This document shows positions 1 through 6,821 of a stretch of DNA of 64,000 nucleotides, piece after piece. Numbering within the stretch: position 1 is the stretch's first letter; each line of letters starts with the position of its first letter. The notes beneath the pieces were generated by a model, which saw nothing but the letters and a program-made list of their open reading frames with translations, was not told the origin of the DNA and ran no database searches. The DNA is taken from contig JBAWEQ010000194.1 in NCBI GenBank assembly GCA_049591295.1, positions 1-64,000 on the forward strand, read 5' to 3'. Position numbers and translations under genes: made by a program. The stretch is from DTPS01 sp049591295. GTDB taxonomy: Bacteria > Acidobacteriota > UBA4820 > DSQY01.

Positions 1-114
1 CCCAAAGTCCGGCGGGGACGCTCTTGGGGTCCAACCGCATAACCCACCGAACCGCCGTGTACGGACCCGTACGCACGGTGGTGTGACAGGGAAAGCCCGC
101 GAGGGCCTACCTAT
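1..114 (+). mobile_element. 3' end of a class C group II intron (domains V and VI)
   Basis: Bases 51-82 fold as a group II intron domain V: a 9-bp lower stem (51-59 with 74-82, one G-U pair), a 2-base bulge at 72-73, a 4-bp upper stem (60-63 with 68-71) and a 4-base loop. The CCGCCGTG start and the GGTGGTGTGA 3' flank are typical of bacterial class C introns. Bases 88-114 fit domain VI, with a GCCC-GCGA-GGGC hairpin at 95-106 and a CTAC branch region before the likely 3' splice site near 114. Frame 1 has a stop at 40-42, which could end the intron-encoded reverse transcriptase, but too few codons are present to tell. The rest of the intron lies upstream of the window. The structure is seen in the sequence; the class assignment rests on recalled family features. 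Confidence 0.72.
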
Positions 115-135
115 GTCGATTGTCCCGATCACTTT

Positions 136-151
136 ATCGCCGGACGGCGAT
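136..151. repeat. perfect inverted repeat in the 3' exon of the intron
   Basis: ATCGCCG (136-142) and CGGCGAT (145-151) are perfect inverted arms around a 2-base spacer. The repeat lies 11 bases past the minus-strand cytochrome stop and 22 bases past the intron 3' end. It could be a terminator stem for the cytochrome gene, but no T-run follows it on the minus strand. Class C introns commonly insert beside terminator hairpins, which fits this placement. Confidence 0.45.
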
Positions 152-162
152 GCGGTGCTGGC

Positions 163-735
163 TCACCCGGCGGGGGGATCGGCGTGGGGGATGGCGCTCA
201 AGTAAGCGTAAATGGCCTTGAGGTCCTTGTCCGTCATCTTGCTGTAGGTGGGCCAGGGCATGACCTGGAGGAGCTGGCCCGGGTTCTCAGGGTCCGCGCC
301 GGTCCGCATGACGTTGATGAACGCATCCAGGGCCAGGTTGGCGGGCAGTCCTGTCGTGGCATCGGGCGTGATGTTCCGGGAGATGAAGGGACCGAACTGC
401 TGGCCCCCCGCCAGATAGTTGGTGGTATTGATCTGCTCCGGCTGTCCTTGATAAGGATTCCCGCCGTCGGCGTAAGGCGGGCTTGTGTGGCAGTCGTTGC
501 AGCCGCCCACGGCATTCACGAGATAGCTGCCGTAGCCCACCAAGTCCTTGTCCTTCTTCTTGTAGGTGAGGTTGACCGGGGCGATGGCCAAGCCCCGTTT
601 CACGAGGCCGCTGGGGAGGCCCGTGCTGTCCTCATCCCTCGCGCTCCCGTCCTGGGCGGGACTCGCGAGGGCGAAGGCCAACAGAAGGACCGAGAAGGCA
701 ACCGCCAATACCACCGTCAGAGACTTCTTGCTCAT
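163..735 (-). CDS. periplasmic mono-haem cytochrome c
   Basis: This 190-residue protein has an N-terminal signal peptide or anchor (hydrophobic about residues 7-24, then ASPAQD). It has one haem c attachment motif, C79-N-D-C82-H83, followed by a class I cytochrome fold. The NVMRTGADP stretch and Met159 in LQVMPWPTY are the expected sixth-ligand region. It resembles small electron-transfer cytochromes that serve membrane or periplasmic dehydrogenases. The start is supported by AGGAGG six bases before the ATG. No partner oxidoreductase sits beside it: the intron lies downstream and a TPR protein upstream, so the electron donor and acceptor are unknown. Confidence 0.85.
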   Translation of the reverse strand: MSKKSLTVVLAVAFSVLLLAFALASPAQDGSARDEDSTGLPSGLVKRGLAIAPVNLTYKKKDKDLVGYGSYLVNAVGGCNDCHTSPPYADGGNPYQGQPEQINTTNYLAGGQQFGPFISRNITPDATTGLPANLALDAFINVMRTGADPENPGQLLQVMPWPTYSKMTDKDLKAIYAYLSAIPHADPPAG

Positions 736-1057
736 GGCACCTCCTATGGCTCATGTACCTCTCGACGCCCCTGCTGACGACAGGCCAGCCTTTTCTCGTG
801 TGCACGACACCAACCTGAACATCGCGGAAAGCCCATCCATTCCAGCGAGGCAGGCGGCCGTTGTGGGCGATGGGGGCAGGGCGGGCGCGATCGCGCCGCC
901 CACGAGCAGGTGGAACCGGCGCGTCAGCGGGTGAGCGCGGGAGAGGGCTGGGCCGAAGCCCTCGCCCTCTTCTATGCGAGGAGGTGGAAAGGTGAGGATG
1001 TGAGGAAAGAGCGGGTGCCTTTTCGAGGGCGCCCCTCCACACCCCGTCTGGATCCCC
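736..1057. other. 322-base gap without a gene; contains a strong palindrome
   Basis: I see no coding region. The stretch holds the leader of the minus-strand cytochrome and a 23-base palindromic element at 879-901, with a perfect 12-base core at 885-896 and outer arms GGGCG/CGCCC. A short hairpin, GAGGG-CGC-CCCTC, lies at 1025-1037 just beyond the stop of the next minus-strand gene and may help end its transcript. No convincing -35/-10 pair for the cytochrome was found. Confidence 0.5.
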
Positions 1058-3202
1058 TCACACGCCCTTGTTGAAATAGATGCAGCCTTCGACACCGGCG
1101 GAGGCCACGCCGGCGGAGGCGCCGGCGGTACCCTTGATGCCCCAGCCGCAGCGGCTGTCGTACACCAGCTCGATCTTCTCGCTGATCTTGAAGGGGCCGG
1201 GCGCGACCGAACTGGTATCGATGCCCATGCCCATGGAGACGGAGTAGGAGCCGTCCGTGGGGTTGAACTGCATGGAGCCCGTGGCGTTGCCCATGCTGCC
1301 GGAGAAGGTGATGTTCCCTCCCGAATCAACGCCGGCCCCGCCGGTGATGTCCCCGCCCGCGCTCGTCTGCGTGCTCACCTCCCCGGTACCGAGATCCCGG
1401 GAGGCCGAAACGGTGAAGGCTCCGTCGGGTCCTACAGAGCAGGTGGTCTTGAGGTATTCCGAGGCGGGGCACTTGGCCTTGGGGGGCTCGACGACCTTGC
1501 AGTCCGGAGTAACGGGCTTATCGCTTTTGAAGATGTAGGCCTCGTAGTGGACCTTGTGGATCAGCCGGTCGTTGAGTGGCAGCCACTGGTCCACGTAGAC
1601 GGAGGGCACCCCCTTCTCCTCGTCGGCCAGGAGCATGCGGTAGGGCCCGCGCATGTGGCCCCTGTCTGGCGGCGGCAGGGGCGACCAGCACGCGATTTTC
1701 TGCCACTTGCCCACGTTGAGGAAATCGAGCTTCTCGGAGGGAAGCCCCGACACCTCCACGGTCCCGTCGGGCGACACTCGGCCGGAAAAGGACCAATCCC
1801 GTTCCTGGGAGCCGTTCTTCAGCGTGGCCGAAAATCCCCCCGCGCCCGCCACGGCAAAGCCGGGCATGAGGCCCATGGCCGGATTGACGGCGGTTCCGAA
1901 GTAGACGTACAGCAGGCGCCCTCGGCCGGTGATGTTGCCGGAGGCGTCGATGTCCATGGAGAAGGATTTCGCGCAGCAGAGCGTGTCGGTCTTGATGGCC
2001 GTCTGGGCCAGAGACTGACCGAAGGTACTCACGTCCGAGGACTTGGCGCGGACGTACTTGGCCTCGTAATGGCCCACCCACTCCGCGGGAATCCGGTCCC
2101 TGTTGCCCGGAGAGGTGCCGGCTCCGCGACCGGCGCTGTGGCCGGTGCCGCCTGAGGTGGCGGGCCCTCCCGGCCCACCGGTGCCGCCGGTCTCGCCCGA
2201 ACCTCCCGGTCCTCCGGGTGAACCGCCTGGTCCCCCTGTTCCTCCGCCCTGCCCCTCCTTCCCGGAGCCGCCGTAGCCGTTCCGCCAGGCCAGCAGGTAG
2301 TACCGCTTGGCCTCCTCCTTTCGTCCCTTGGCCGCCAGGACCTTCCCGTAGGCGTAGGGGTAGAGGCCGTTCTCGGGAGCCAGGAGCATGGCCCGGTCGA
2401 GGGCTTGCAGCGCGGCGTCCAGCTCCCCCAGCTTGAGCTCGCACACGCCCAAGTTGCCGAAGGGCGAATCGAGGTTGGGGTAGTGGAGGGTCACCCACTG
2501 GAGGATGCTCCTCGCCTCCTGCATCTTGTCCAGTTCCATGAGCACGTTGGCGAGGTTGTTGAGGTAGACGGCGTTCTGCGGGGCGGAACTGGCGGCTTTT
2601 GCGAAACCATACCAGGCCTCGTAGTAATACCCCTTGAGAAAGAGGATCACGGCCTGCGCGTAGTACACCTGTGCGGCTCCGCCGCGGTAGGCCCCCAGGC
2701 GCTGCGCCGCCCGGTCGTCCATGTCGCGGCGCTGGGAGACGTTGTCCTGGTGCCGGGCCTCGTCGAGAGTGGACGCCAGGAGCTTCGAGAGGTCGCCTGC
2801 GGGCCCGGCGTCCCCGGGGGAAGGAGTCGAAGGGGCCAGTTCGGAGCGCCAGGAGGAGGCCCCGGGGCCTCCGCTCAGCATCTTGAAGGGCAGGGTCAGG
2901 ATGGAGCCCGCGAGGGAATAGGGCTGGGCCGTGACACGCTTGTTCATCGAGCGGAAGGACAGGGTCACGAGCGAGCCCGCGACGGTGTACTGGCCGCTGT
3001 CCTCGAACACCTGGCCGGGCTGGACGGCCCTCAGGGACAGGGAGCCGTCTTCCTTGAGGATGAGGGTGATGACCGCGCCGGCCTTGGGTTTGGTGCCGTC
3101 GCTGTCCTGGACGAGCCTGTAGGTGCCCTGGAGGCCCTGAGCGAAAGTGGCCAGCGCGAGGCTGGCCGCGAAGAGGGCAACTGCCGTGGATCGCAACCGC
3201 AT
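1058..3202 (-). CDS. secreted TPR protein with a Gly-rich linker, function unknown
   Basis: I chose the ATG at 3202 because a signal peptide (MRLRSTAVALFAASLALATF) starts there and GGAGG lies a few bases upstream; the frame is open further upstream but that part looks non-coding. The 714-residue product has a beta-rich domain at about 24-110, tetratricopeptide repeats at about 165-305 (for example AVYLNNLANVLMELDKMQEA), a Gly/Pro linker at about 310-365, and a C-terminal domain of about 340 residues with several Cys. I do not recognise the C-terminal domain. TPRs imply a protein-protein scaffold, probably periplasmic or surface. The linker resembles a flexible spacer between two folded modules. 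Confidence 0.8.
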   Translation of the reverse strand: MRLRSTAVALFAASLALATFAQGLQGTYRLVQDSDGTKPKAGAVITLILKEDGSLSLRAVQPGQVFEDSGQYTVAGSLVTLSFRSMNKRVTAQPYSLAGSILTLPFKMLSGGPGASSWRSELAPSTPSPGDAGPAGDLSKLLASTLDEARHQDNVSQRRDMDDRAAQRLGAYRGGAAQVYYAQAVILFLKGYYYEAWYGFAKAASSAPQNAVYLNNLANVLMELDKMQEARSILQWVTLHYPNLDSPFGNLGVCELKLGELDAALQALDRAMLLAPENGLYPYAYGKVLAAKGRKEEAKRYYLLAWRNGYGGSGKEGQGGGTGGPGGSPGGPGGSGETGGTGGPGGPATSGGTGHSAGRGAGTSPGNRDRIPAEWVGHYEAKYVRAKSSDVSTFGQSLAQTAIKTDTLCCAKSFSMDIDASGNITGRGRLLYVYFGTAVNPAMGLMPGFAVAGAGGFSATLKNGSQERDWSFSGRVSPDGTVEVSGLPSEKLDFLNVGKWQKIACWSPLPPPDRGHMRGPYRMLLADEEKGVPSVYVDQWLPLNDRLIHKVHYEAYIFKSDKPVTPDCKVVEPPKAKCPASEYLKTTCSVGPDGAFTVSASRDLGTGEVSTQTSAGGDITGGAGVDSGGNITFSGSMGNATGSMQFNPTDGSYSVSMGMGIDTSSVAPGPFKISEKIELVYDSRCGWGIKGTAGASAGVASAGVEGCIYFNKGV

Positions 3203-3351
3203 GGGGCATCCTCCCTGGGAGATGGACCCCTCGCCGGCGCAGAGACCGGACGGCAAAGCCGGCTTCCCGAGGCCGATCGAGCCCCACGGCCGCACCGTTT
3301 CCCGAAACGGCCGGCCGAGGTTGCTCGAACTGAGGGGCGTCTGCTGGAGGG

Positions 3352-3421
3352 AGTATAGGGCCGGCAGGGACCTGGGGACAACGGTCTGGACCCACGGTGG
3401 CCAGACCAGGGCGCGTATACT
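3352..3421. promoter_or_regulatory. divergent promoter region between the TPR protein and the small ORF
   Basis: On the minus strand, TTGTCC (plus 3376-3381) and TATACT (plus 3352-3357) are 18 bases apart, a fair sigma-70 promoter for the TPR gene with a leader of about 145 bases. On the plus strand, TATACT at 3416-3421 suits a -10 box for the gene starting at 3450, but I see no good -35 for it. These are motif matches only. Confidence 0.4.
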
Positions 3422-3449
3422 GACGGCCTCGGGCCGGGAGGCCGATGGC

Positions 3450-3848
3450 ATGAACCGGGACGAATTCCGTGAGACCCTGCGCGAGCTGGCCCAAGGCAAG
3501 ATCCAGCGGTCGCGCCACGACTTGCGGGTGGACGGAACGGATGCCACCGAAGAGTTCCAGGCCGTTCTGAGGGAGTGCGGCTACGAGCCGGCTCGCATCC
3601 GGGAGATCTCGATTCCGCGAGGAATGCGGTTCCCCGCCTGGGTCTTCAGGGAGTCGCTCGCGGATTTCGGGTACGTCTTTAAGGAGAAGTTTTCGGAGAG
3701 CGAAGTTCGCATTCTCTTCGGATCGGTGGTGCGGGACTGGCGCGGCGACTGGGAGGTCATGCTCACCCGGCGGAGCGGCCAGCCGGTGTGGGTGAACCTT
3801 CGCGAGGGAGTTCCCTTCGACGAGGACCGCCCCTCGCCGGGCAGTTGA
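3450..3848 (+). CDS. small hypothetical protein upstream of nth
   Basis: This 132-residue soluble protein begins MNRDEFRETLRELAQGK. I chose the ATG at 3450 because a purine-rich GGGAGG precedes it and a TATACT -10 box lies 29 bases upstream; the longer in-frame extension has no ribosome site. It is charged and has no signal peptide or membrane segment. The C-terminal half (VRDWRGDWEVMLTRRSGQPVWVNLREG) looks like a small beta-rich fold. I do not recognise the family. It ends 20 bases before the probable GTG start of endonuclease III, so the two are probably co-transcribed. Confidence 0.65.
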   Translation: MNRDEFRETLRELAQGKIQRSRHDLRVDGTDATEEFQAVLRECGYEPARIREISIPRGMRFPAWVFRESLADFGYVFKEKFSESEVRILFGSVVRDWRGDWEVMLTRRSGQPVWVNLREGVPFDEDRPSPGS

Positions 3849-3868
3849 ACGGAAAAGGAGCCCTTCCC

Positions 3869-4591
3869 GTGGTCCAACCCAAGCCCCAGCTTCTTCGCCC
3901 GGCCCGGCCCATGGGCGTTCGGACCCTCTCCCGCCTGCTCTCCGCGCTGCGGGAGTGGAAGGCCGAGGTCGAGGAGCCGGTGGTGGGGCGCATCCGGGAG
4001 GAGCACCGCGATCCCTACGCCGTCTTGGTGGGAACGGTGCTCTCCCTTCGCACCCGCGACGTGGTGACCGAACAGGCCTTCGACCGCATCTGGCCGCTCG
4101 CCTCTTCGCCGGCGGCGATGCTGAAGTTGCCGCTGCCTCTCCTGGAGGCCGCCATCCGTCCGGTCGGCTTCTACAAGACCAAGGCCAGGGCGCTGCACGC
4201 CATCGCCGCCCTCCTCCTGGAGAGACACGGGGGAGGGGTCCCCGATGACTTGGAGGAACTGCTCGCGTTGCCGGGCGTGGGGCGCAAGACGGCCAACCTC
4301 GTGCTCACGGAGGGCTTCGGCAAACCGGGCATCTGCGTGGACACGCACGTCCACCGCATCCTCAACTACCGGTGGGGATTCGTGGCCACGAAGACGCCCG
4401 AAGAGACGGAGATGGTGCTGAGGCAGACCCTCCCGAAGCGCTGGTGGATTCCCGTCAACGGGCTCCTGGTGGCCTTCGGCCAGAGGATCTGCTGCCCCGT
4501 GGGCCCCCGCTGCGGCGAGTGCCCGGTGTACCGCCTGTGCCCTTACCCGGCCAAGAAGCCGGCGGCGTCTCCCCCTCACGCGCGGGGGTGA
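3869..4591 (+). CDS. nth: endonuclease III (DNA glycosylase/AP lyase)
   Basis: It removes oxidised pyrimidines from DNA and cleaves the abasic site in base-excision repair. The helix-hairpin-helix LPGVGRKTANLV carries the catalytic Lys, followed by the catalytic Asp in VDTHVHRI. At the C-terminus, Cys residues spaced C-x6-C-x2-C-x5-C (starting at ICCPVG) bind the structural [4Fe-4S] cluster. I prefer the GTG at 3869, which has AAGGAG nine bases upstream; an ATG at 3911 is the alternative. The length of 240 residues is normal for the family. The substrate range is inferred from the family. Confidence 0.93.
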   Translation: MVQPKPQLLRPARPMGVRTLSRLLSALREWKAEVEEPVVGRIREEHRDPYAVLVGTVLSLRTRDVVTEQAFDRIWPLASSPAAMLKLPLPLLEAAIRPVGFYKTKARALHAIAALLLERHGGGVPDDLEELLALPGVGRKTANLVLTEGFGKPGICVDTHVHRILNYRWGFVATKTPEETEMVLRQTLPKRWWIPVNGLLVAFGQRICCPVGPRCGECPVYRLCPYPAKKPAASPPHARG

Positions 4592-4652
4592 TCGCAAAAA
4601 CCATGCGGGTGTATCTACCGTACAACCCTAAAGGAACGACGAGGAGGAGGCC

Positions 4653-6023
4653 GTGACCGCCCGCGTCAGTGCGCCCCGGAAAAGTATTGTCGCCTGGGTA
4701 TTGGCGGCGGCCTGTGTCCTGGGATGGGAACGGGCGGCCCATCCCCAGGATCTCAAGCCCGGAACCGTGATTCCCAGGGTCGAGTGCCGGACGGAGAAAG
4801 GCTTCTCCTTCGCCCTCTACCTGCCCTCGACCTATGCGCCCGGCCGCCCGTGGCCCGTCATTTTCTGCTTCTCCCCGTCGGGCCGCGGCGTGGATCCCGT
4901 CCTTCTTCTTCAGGCATCGGCCGAGCGTTACGGCTACATCGTGGTGGGCTCCAACGATTCGAAGAACGGGCCCTGGGGTCCGGTGGCCAAGGCCCAGACG
5001 GCGCTCTGGAAAGAGGTGAACGAGCGCTTCCCCGTGGATCCCGCCAGGTCCTACGCCGTGGGCTTCTCGGGCGGCGCTCGGGCGGCCATGTCGATGGCCC
5101 TGAAGCACCGCGGCGAGTTCGCCGGGGTCATCTCGTGCGGCGCCTTCACCGCCGAGGACCGGGCCGTGCCCAAGTCGTGCGGCCTCTCCCTCTACATGCT
5201 CGTGGGCAACGAGGATTTCGATTACTTCGAATTCACCTACTACGACCGCTGGCTGACGAAGAGGAACGATCCTCACTGGCTGGAGGTCTTTGACGGCCCC
5301 CACCAGTGGCCCGCCGCGCCCCTCCTGACGCAGGCCGTGGAGTTCATGCAGGCGGAGGCCATGCGGCGGGGGCTGGTCCCGCGGGATCCCGCTTTCCTCG
5401 AACGGCTGGCCGGACAGCGCCTGGCCTGGGCCCAGGCGCTGGAGGCGCGGGGAGAGCTGACGCGGGCCTACCGGGAGTACCGGCAGGGAGCAGAATTTTT
5501 GCCGGGCACGCCGCAGTCCGAGGTCATGGCGCGCGAGGGCAGCCGTCTGGAGAAGGACCCGCGGGTCCAGGAGAGTTTGCGCCTCGAACAGACCTTCGAG
5601 GAGTACTCGCAGAGGGTGGAGTCCGCCGGGGACCCGCCGTCCATCCTGGGCGTCCTGAGAGACCTCGACCGCGCCCGCCAGGCCGGGGGTGCGGCGGCGC
5701 GCAACGCCGACATCGTCTTCCGTCTCGCCGGCTTCCACTTCTCCGAGCTGGGGGCGACGCTCCTACGGATGGGACGGTACCGGGAGGCGGCCTTCTGCCT
5801 CGAAACGAGCGTGGCCGTGGCGCCCGGAAACCCCTTGTACGCCTACAACGCCGCCTGCGCCACCGCGCGGTGCGGCCTGAAGGCAAAGGCCCTCGGCTAT
5901 CTCCGCAGGGCGGTGGCTAACGGATTCAAGGACCGGGCCCTGATGGCCAAGGACCCCGACCTGGACAGCTTGCGGAAGGAACCCGACTTCGCCCGGATCC
6001 TCGCCTCGGTGAAGGCGCCCTGA
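4653..6023 (+). CDS. secreted alpha/beta-hydrolase fused to C-terminal TPRs
   Basis: The 456-residue protein starts at GTG with GAGGAGGAGG just upstream and has a signal peptide (hydrophobic about residues 12-23). Residues about 45-240 are an alpha/beta-hydrolase of the feruloyl/PHB-esterase type: the nucleophile elbow GFSGGA places Ser near residue 138, and the His in DGPHQWP near 217 is a likely triad member. After it come helical TPR-like repeats, clearest near 355-440 (LFFHxx-free AAFCLETSVAVAPGNPLYAYNA region). The substrate is unknown. The pairing of esterase and TPR suggests a complexed or surface-bound enzyme. It precedes the pseudouridine synthase by two bases. Confidence 0.8.
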   Translation: MTARVSAPRKSIVAWVLAAACVLGWERAAHPQDLKPGTVIPRVECRTEKGFSFALYLPSTYAPGRPWPVIFCFSPSGRGVDPVLLLQASAERYGYIVVGSNDSKNGPWGPVAKAQTALWKEVNERFPVDPARSYAVGFSGGARAAMSMALKHRGEFAGVISCGAFTAEDRAVPKSCGLSLYMLVGNEDFDYFEFTYYDRWLTKRNDPHWLEVFDGPHQWPAAPLLTQAVEFMQAEAMRRGLVPRDPAFLERLAGQRLAWAQALEARGELTRAYREYRQGAEFLPGTPQSEVMAREGSRLEKDPRVQESLRLEQTFEEYSQRVESAGDPPSILGVLRDLDRARQAGGAAARNADIVFRLAGFHFSELGATLLRMGRYREAAFCLETSVAVAPGNPLYAYNAACATARCGLKAKALGYLRRAVANGFKDRALMAKDPDLDSLRKEPDFARILASVKAP

Positions 6024-6025
6024 GC

Positions 6026-6676
6026 ATGCGTAAAGGCGCCGGGGACCTCCATGGCGGGAAGGGGGGCGAGTGTCTCGCCGCCGGCGAGAAGGGCTGGGCC
6101 GGCGCGCGATCGGTCCAGGCCCGCGTCCTGATGTTCCACAAACCGAAGGGCGTGGTGGTGACGGCCAGCGACGAGCTCGGCCGGAAGACCGTTTACGATC
6201 TGTTGCCGGCTTGGCTCCGCGGCGAAGGGTGGGTTCCCGCGGGCCGTCTCGACAGGGACTCGCGCGGGCTGCTCCTGTTCGTGCGCGAGGGCCGGCTCGT
6301 GGAGGCGCTCACGCGGCCCGGAGGCCTGGCAAGAATCTACGAGGCGGAGGTCCGCGGCCACGTCCAGGAAAGCCAGATCCCGGTCCTCCTCGACGGGGTG
6401 GACACGCCCGCGGGACACCTGCGGTGCTCCTCCGCCCAGATCCTTGCTTACCACGGCCCGAAGACCCGCCTGAGGGTGGTTCTGGACGAGGGCCGCAACC
6501 GCCACGTCCGGCGGCTCTTCGGCGCCCTTCGCGACGAGCGCCACGGAACCCCCCTGAAGGTGCTGGACCTCAAGCGGATCGCCTACGGGCTCGTGGAGCT
6601 GGACCTCCCTTCGGGCCGGTGGCGCTTCCTGGAGCCGCGGGAGGAGCGGTCTCTCATTTCAACAACCGGCCGTTGA
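6026..6676 (+). CDS. RsuA/RluE-type pseudouridine synthase
   Basis: It isomerises a specific uridine in rRNA to pseudouridine. The signature GRLDRDSRGLLLF carries the catalytic Asp. The N-terminal RVLMFHKPKGVVVTASDELGRKT and the later EGRNRHVRRLF are family motifs. At 216 residues it has no N-terminal S4 RNA-binding domain, which matches RluE-like members rather than RsuA/RluB. The ATG lies two bases after the preceding stop, so translation is likely coupled. The first 30 or so residues are unlike the family, and a start nearer the MFHKPKG segment (about 6131) is possible. Confidence 0.85.
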   Translation: MRKGAGDLHGGKGGECLAAGEKGWAGARSVQARVLMFHKPKGVVVTASDELGRKTVYDLLPAWLRGEGWVPAGRLDRDSRGLLLFVREGRLVEALTRPGGLARIYEAEVRGHVQESQIPVLLDGVDTPAGHLRCSSAQILAYHGPKTRLRVVLDEGRNRHVRRLFGALRDERHGTPLKVLDLKRIAYGLVELDLPSGRWRFLEPREERSLISTTGR

Positions 6677-6821
6677 GGAGCCGCTCGCAGGCCATCGTTC
6701 CCCGCCTCGGCTCTTGTACTGGCGGACATCGCCGGCTTGACGAAGGCGCGCGGGCAGGCCTACCGTGGGACTGCTGGATTTCGCTATCGCGGGTTAGGGG
6801 CTGGTCTCCCGGGGAGAAGCC

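Noticed and set aside
4455..5738. Long open frame on the minus strand opposite the esterase gene
   Set aside because: It is an antisense shadow caused by high third-position GC. It has no ribosome site and no recognisable domain, and the plus-strand gene is clear.
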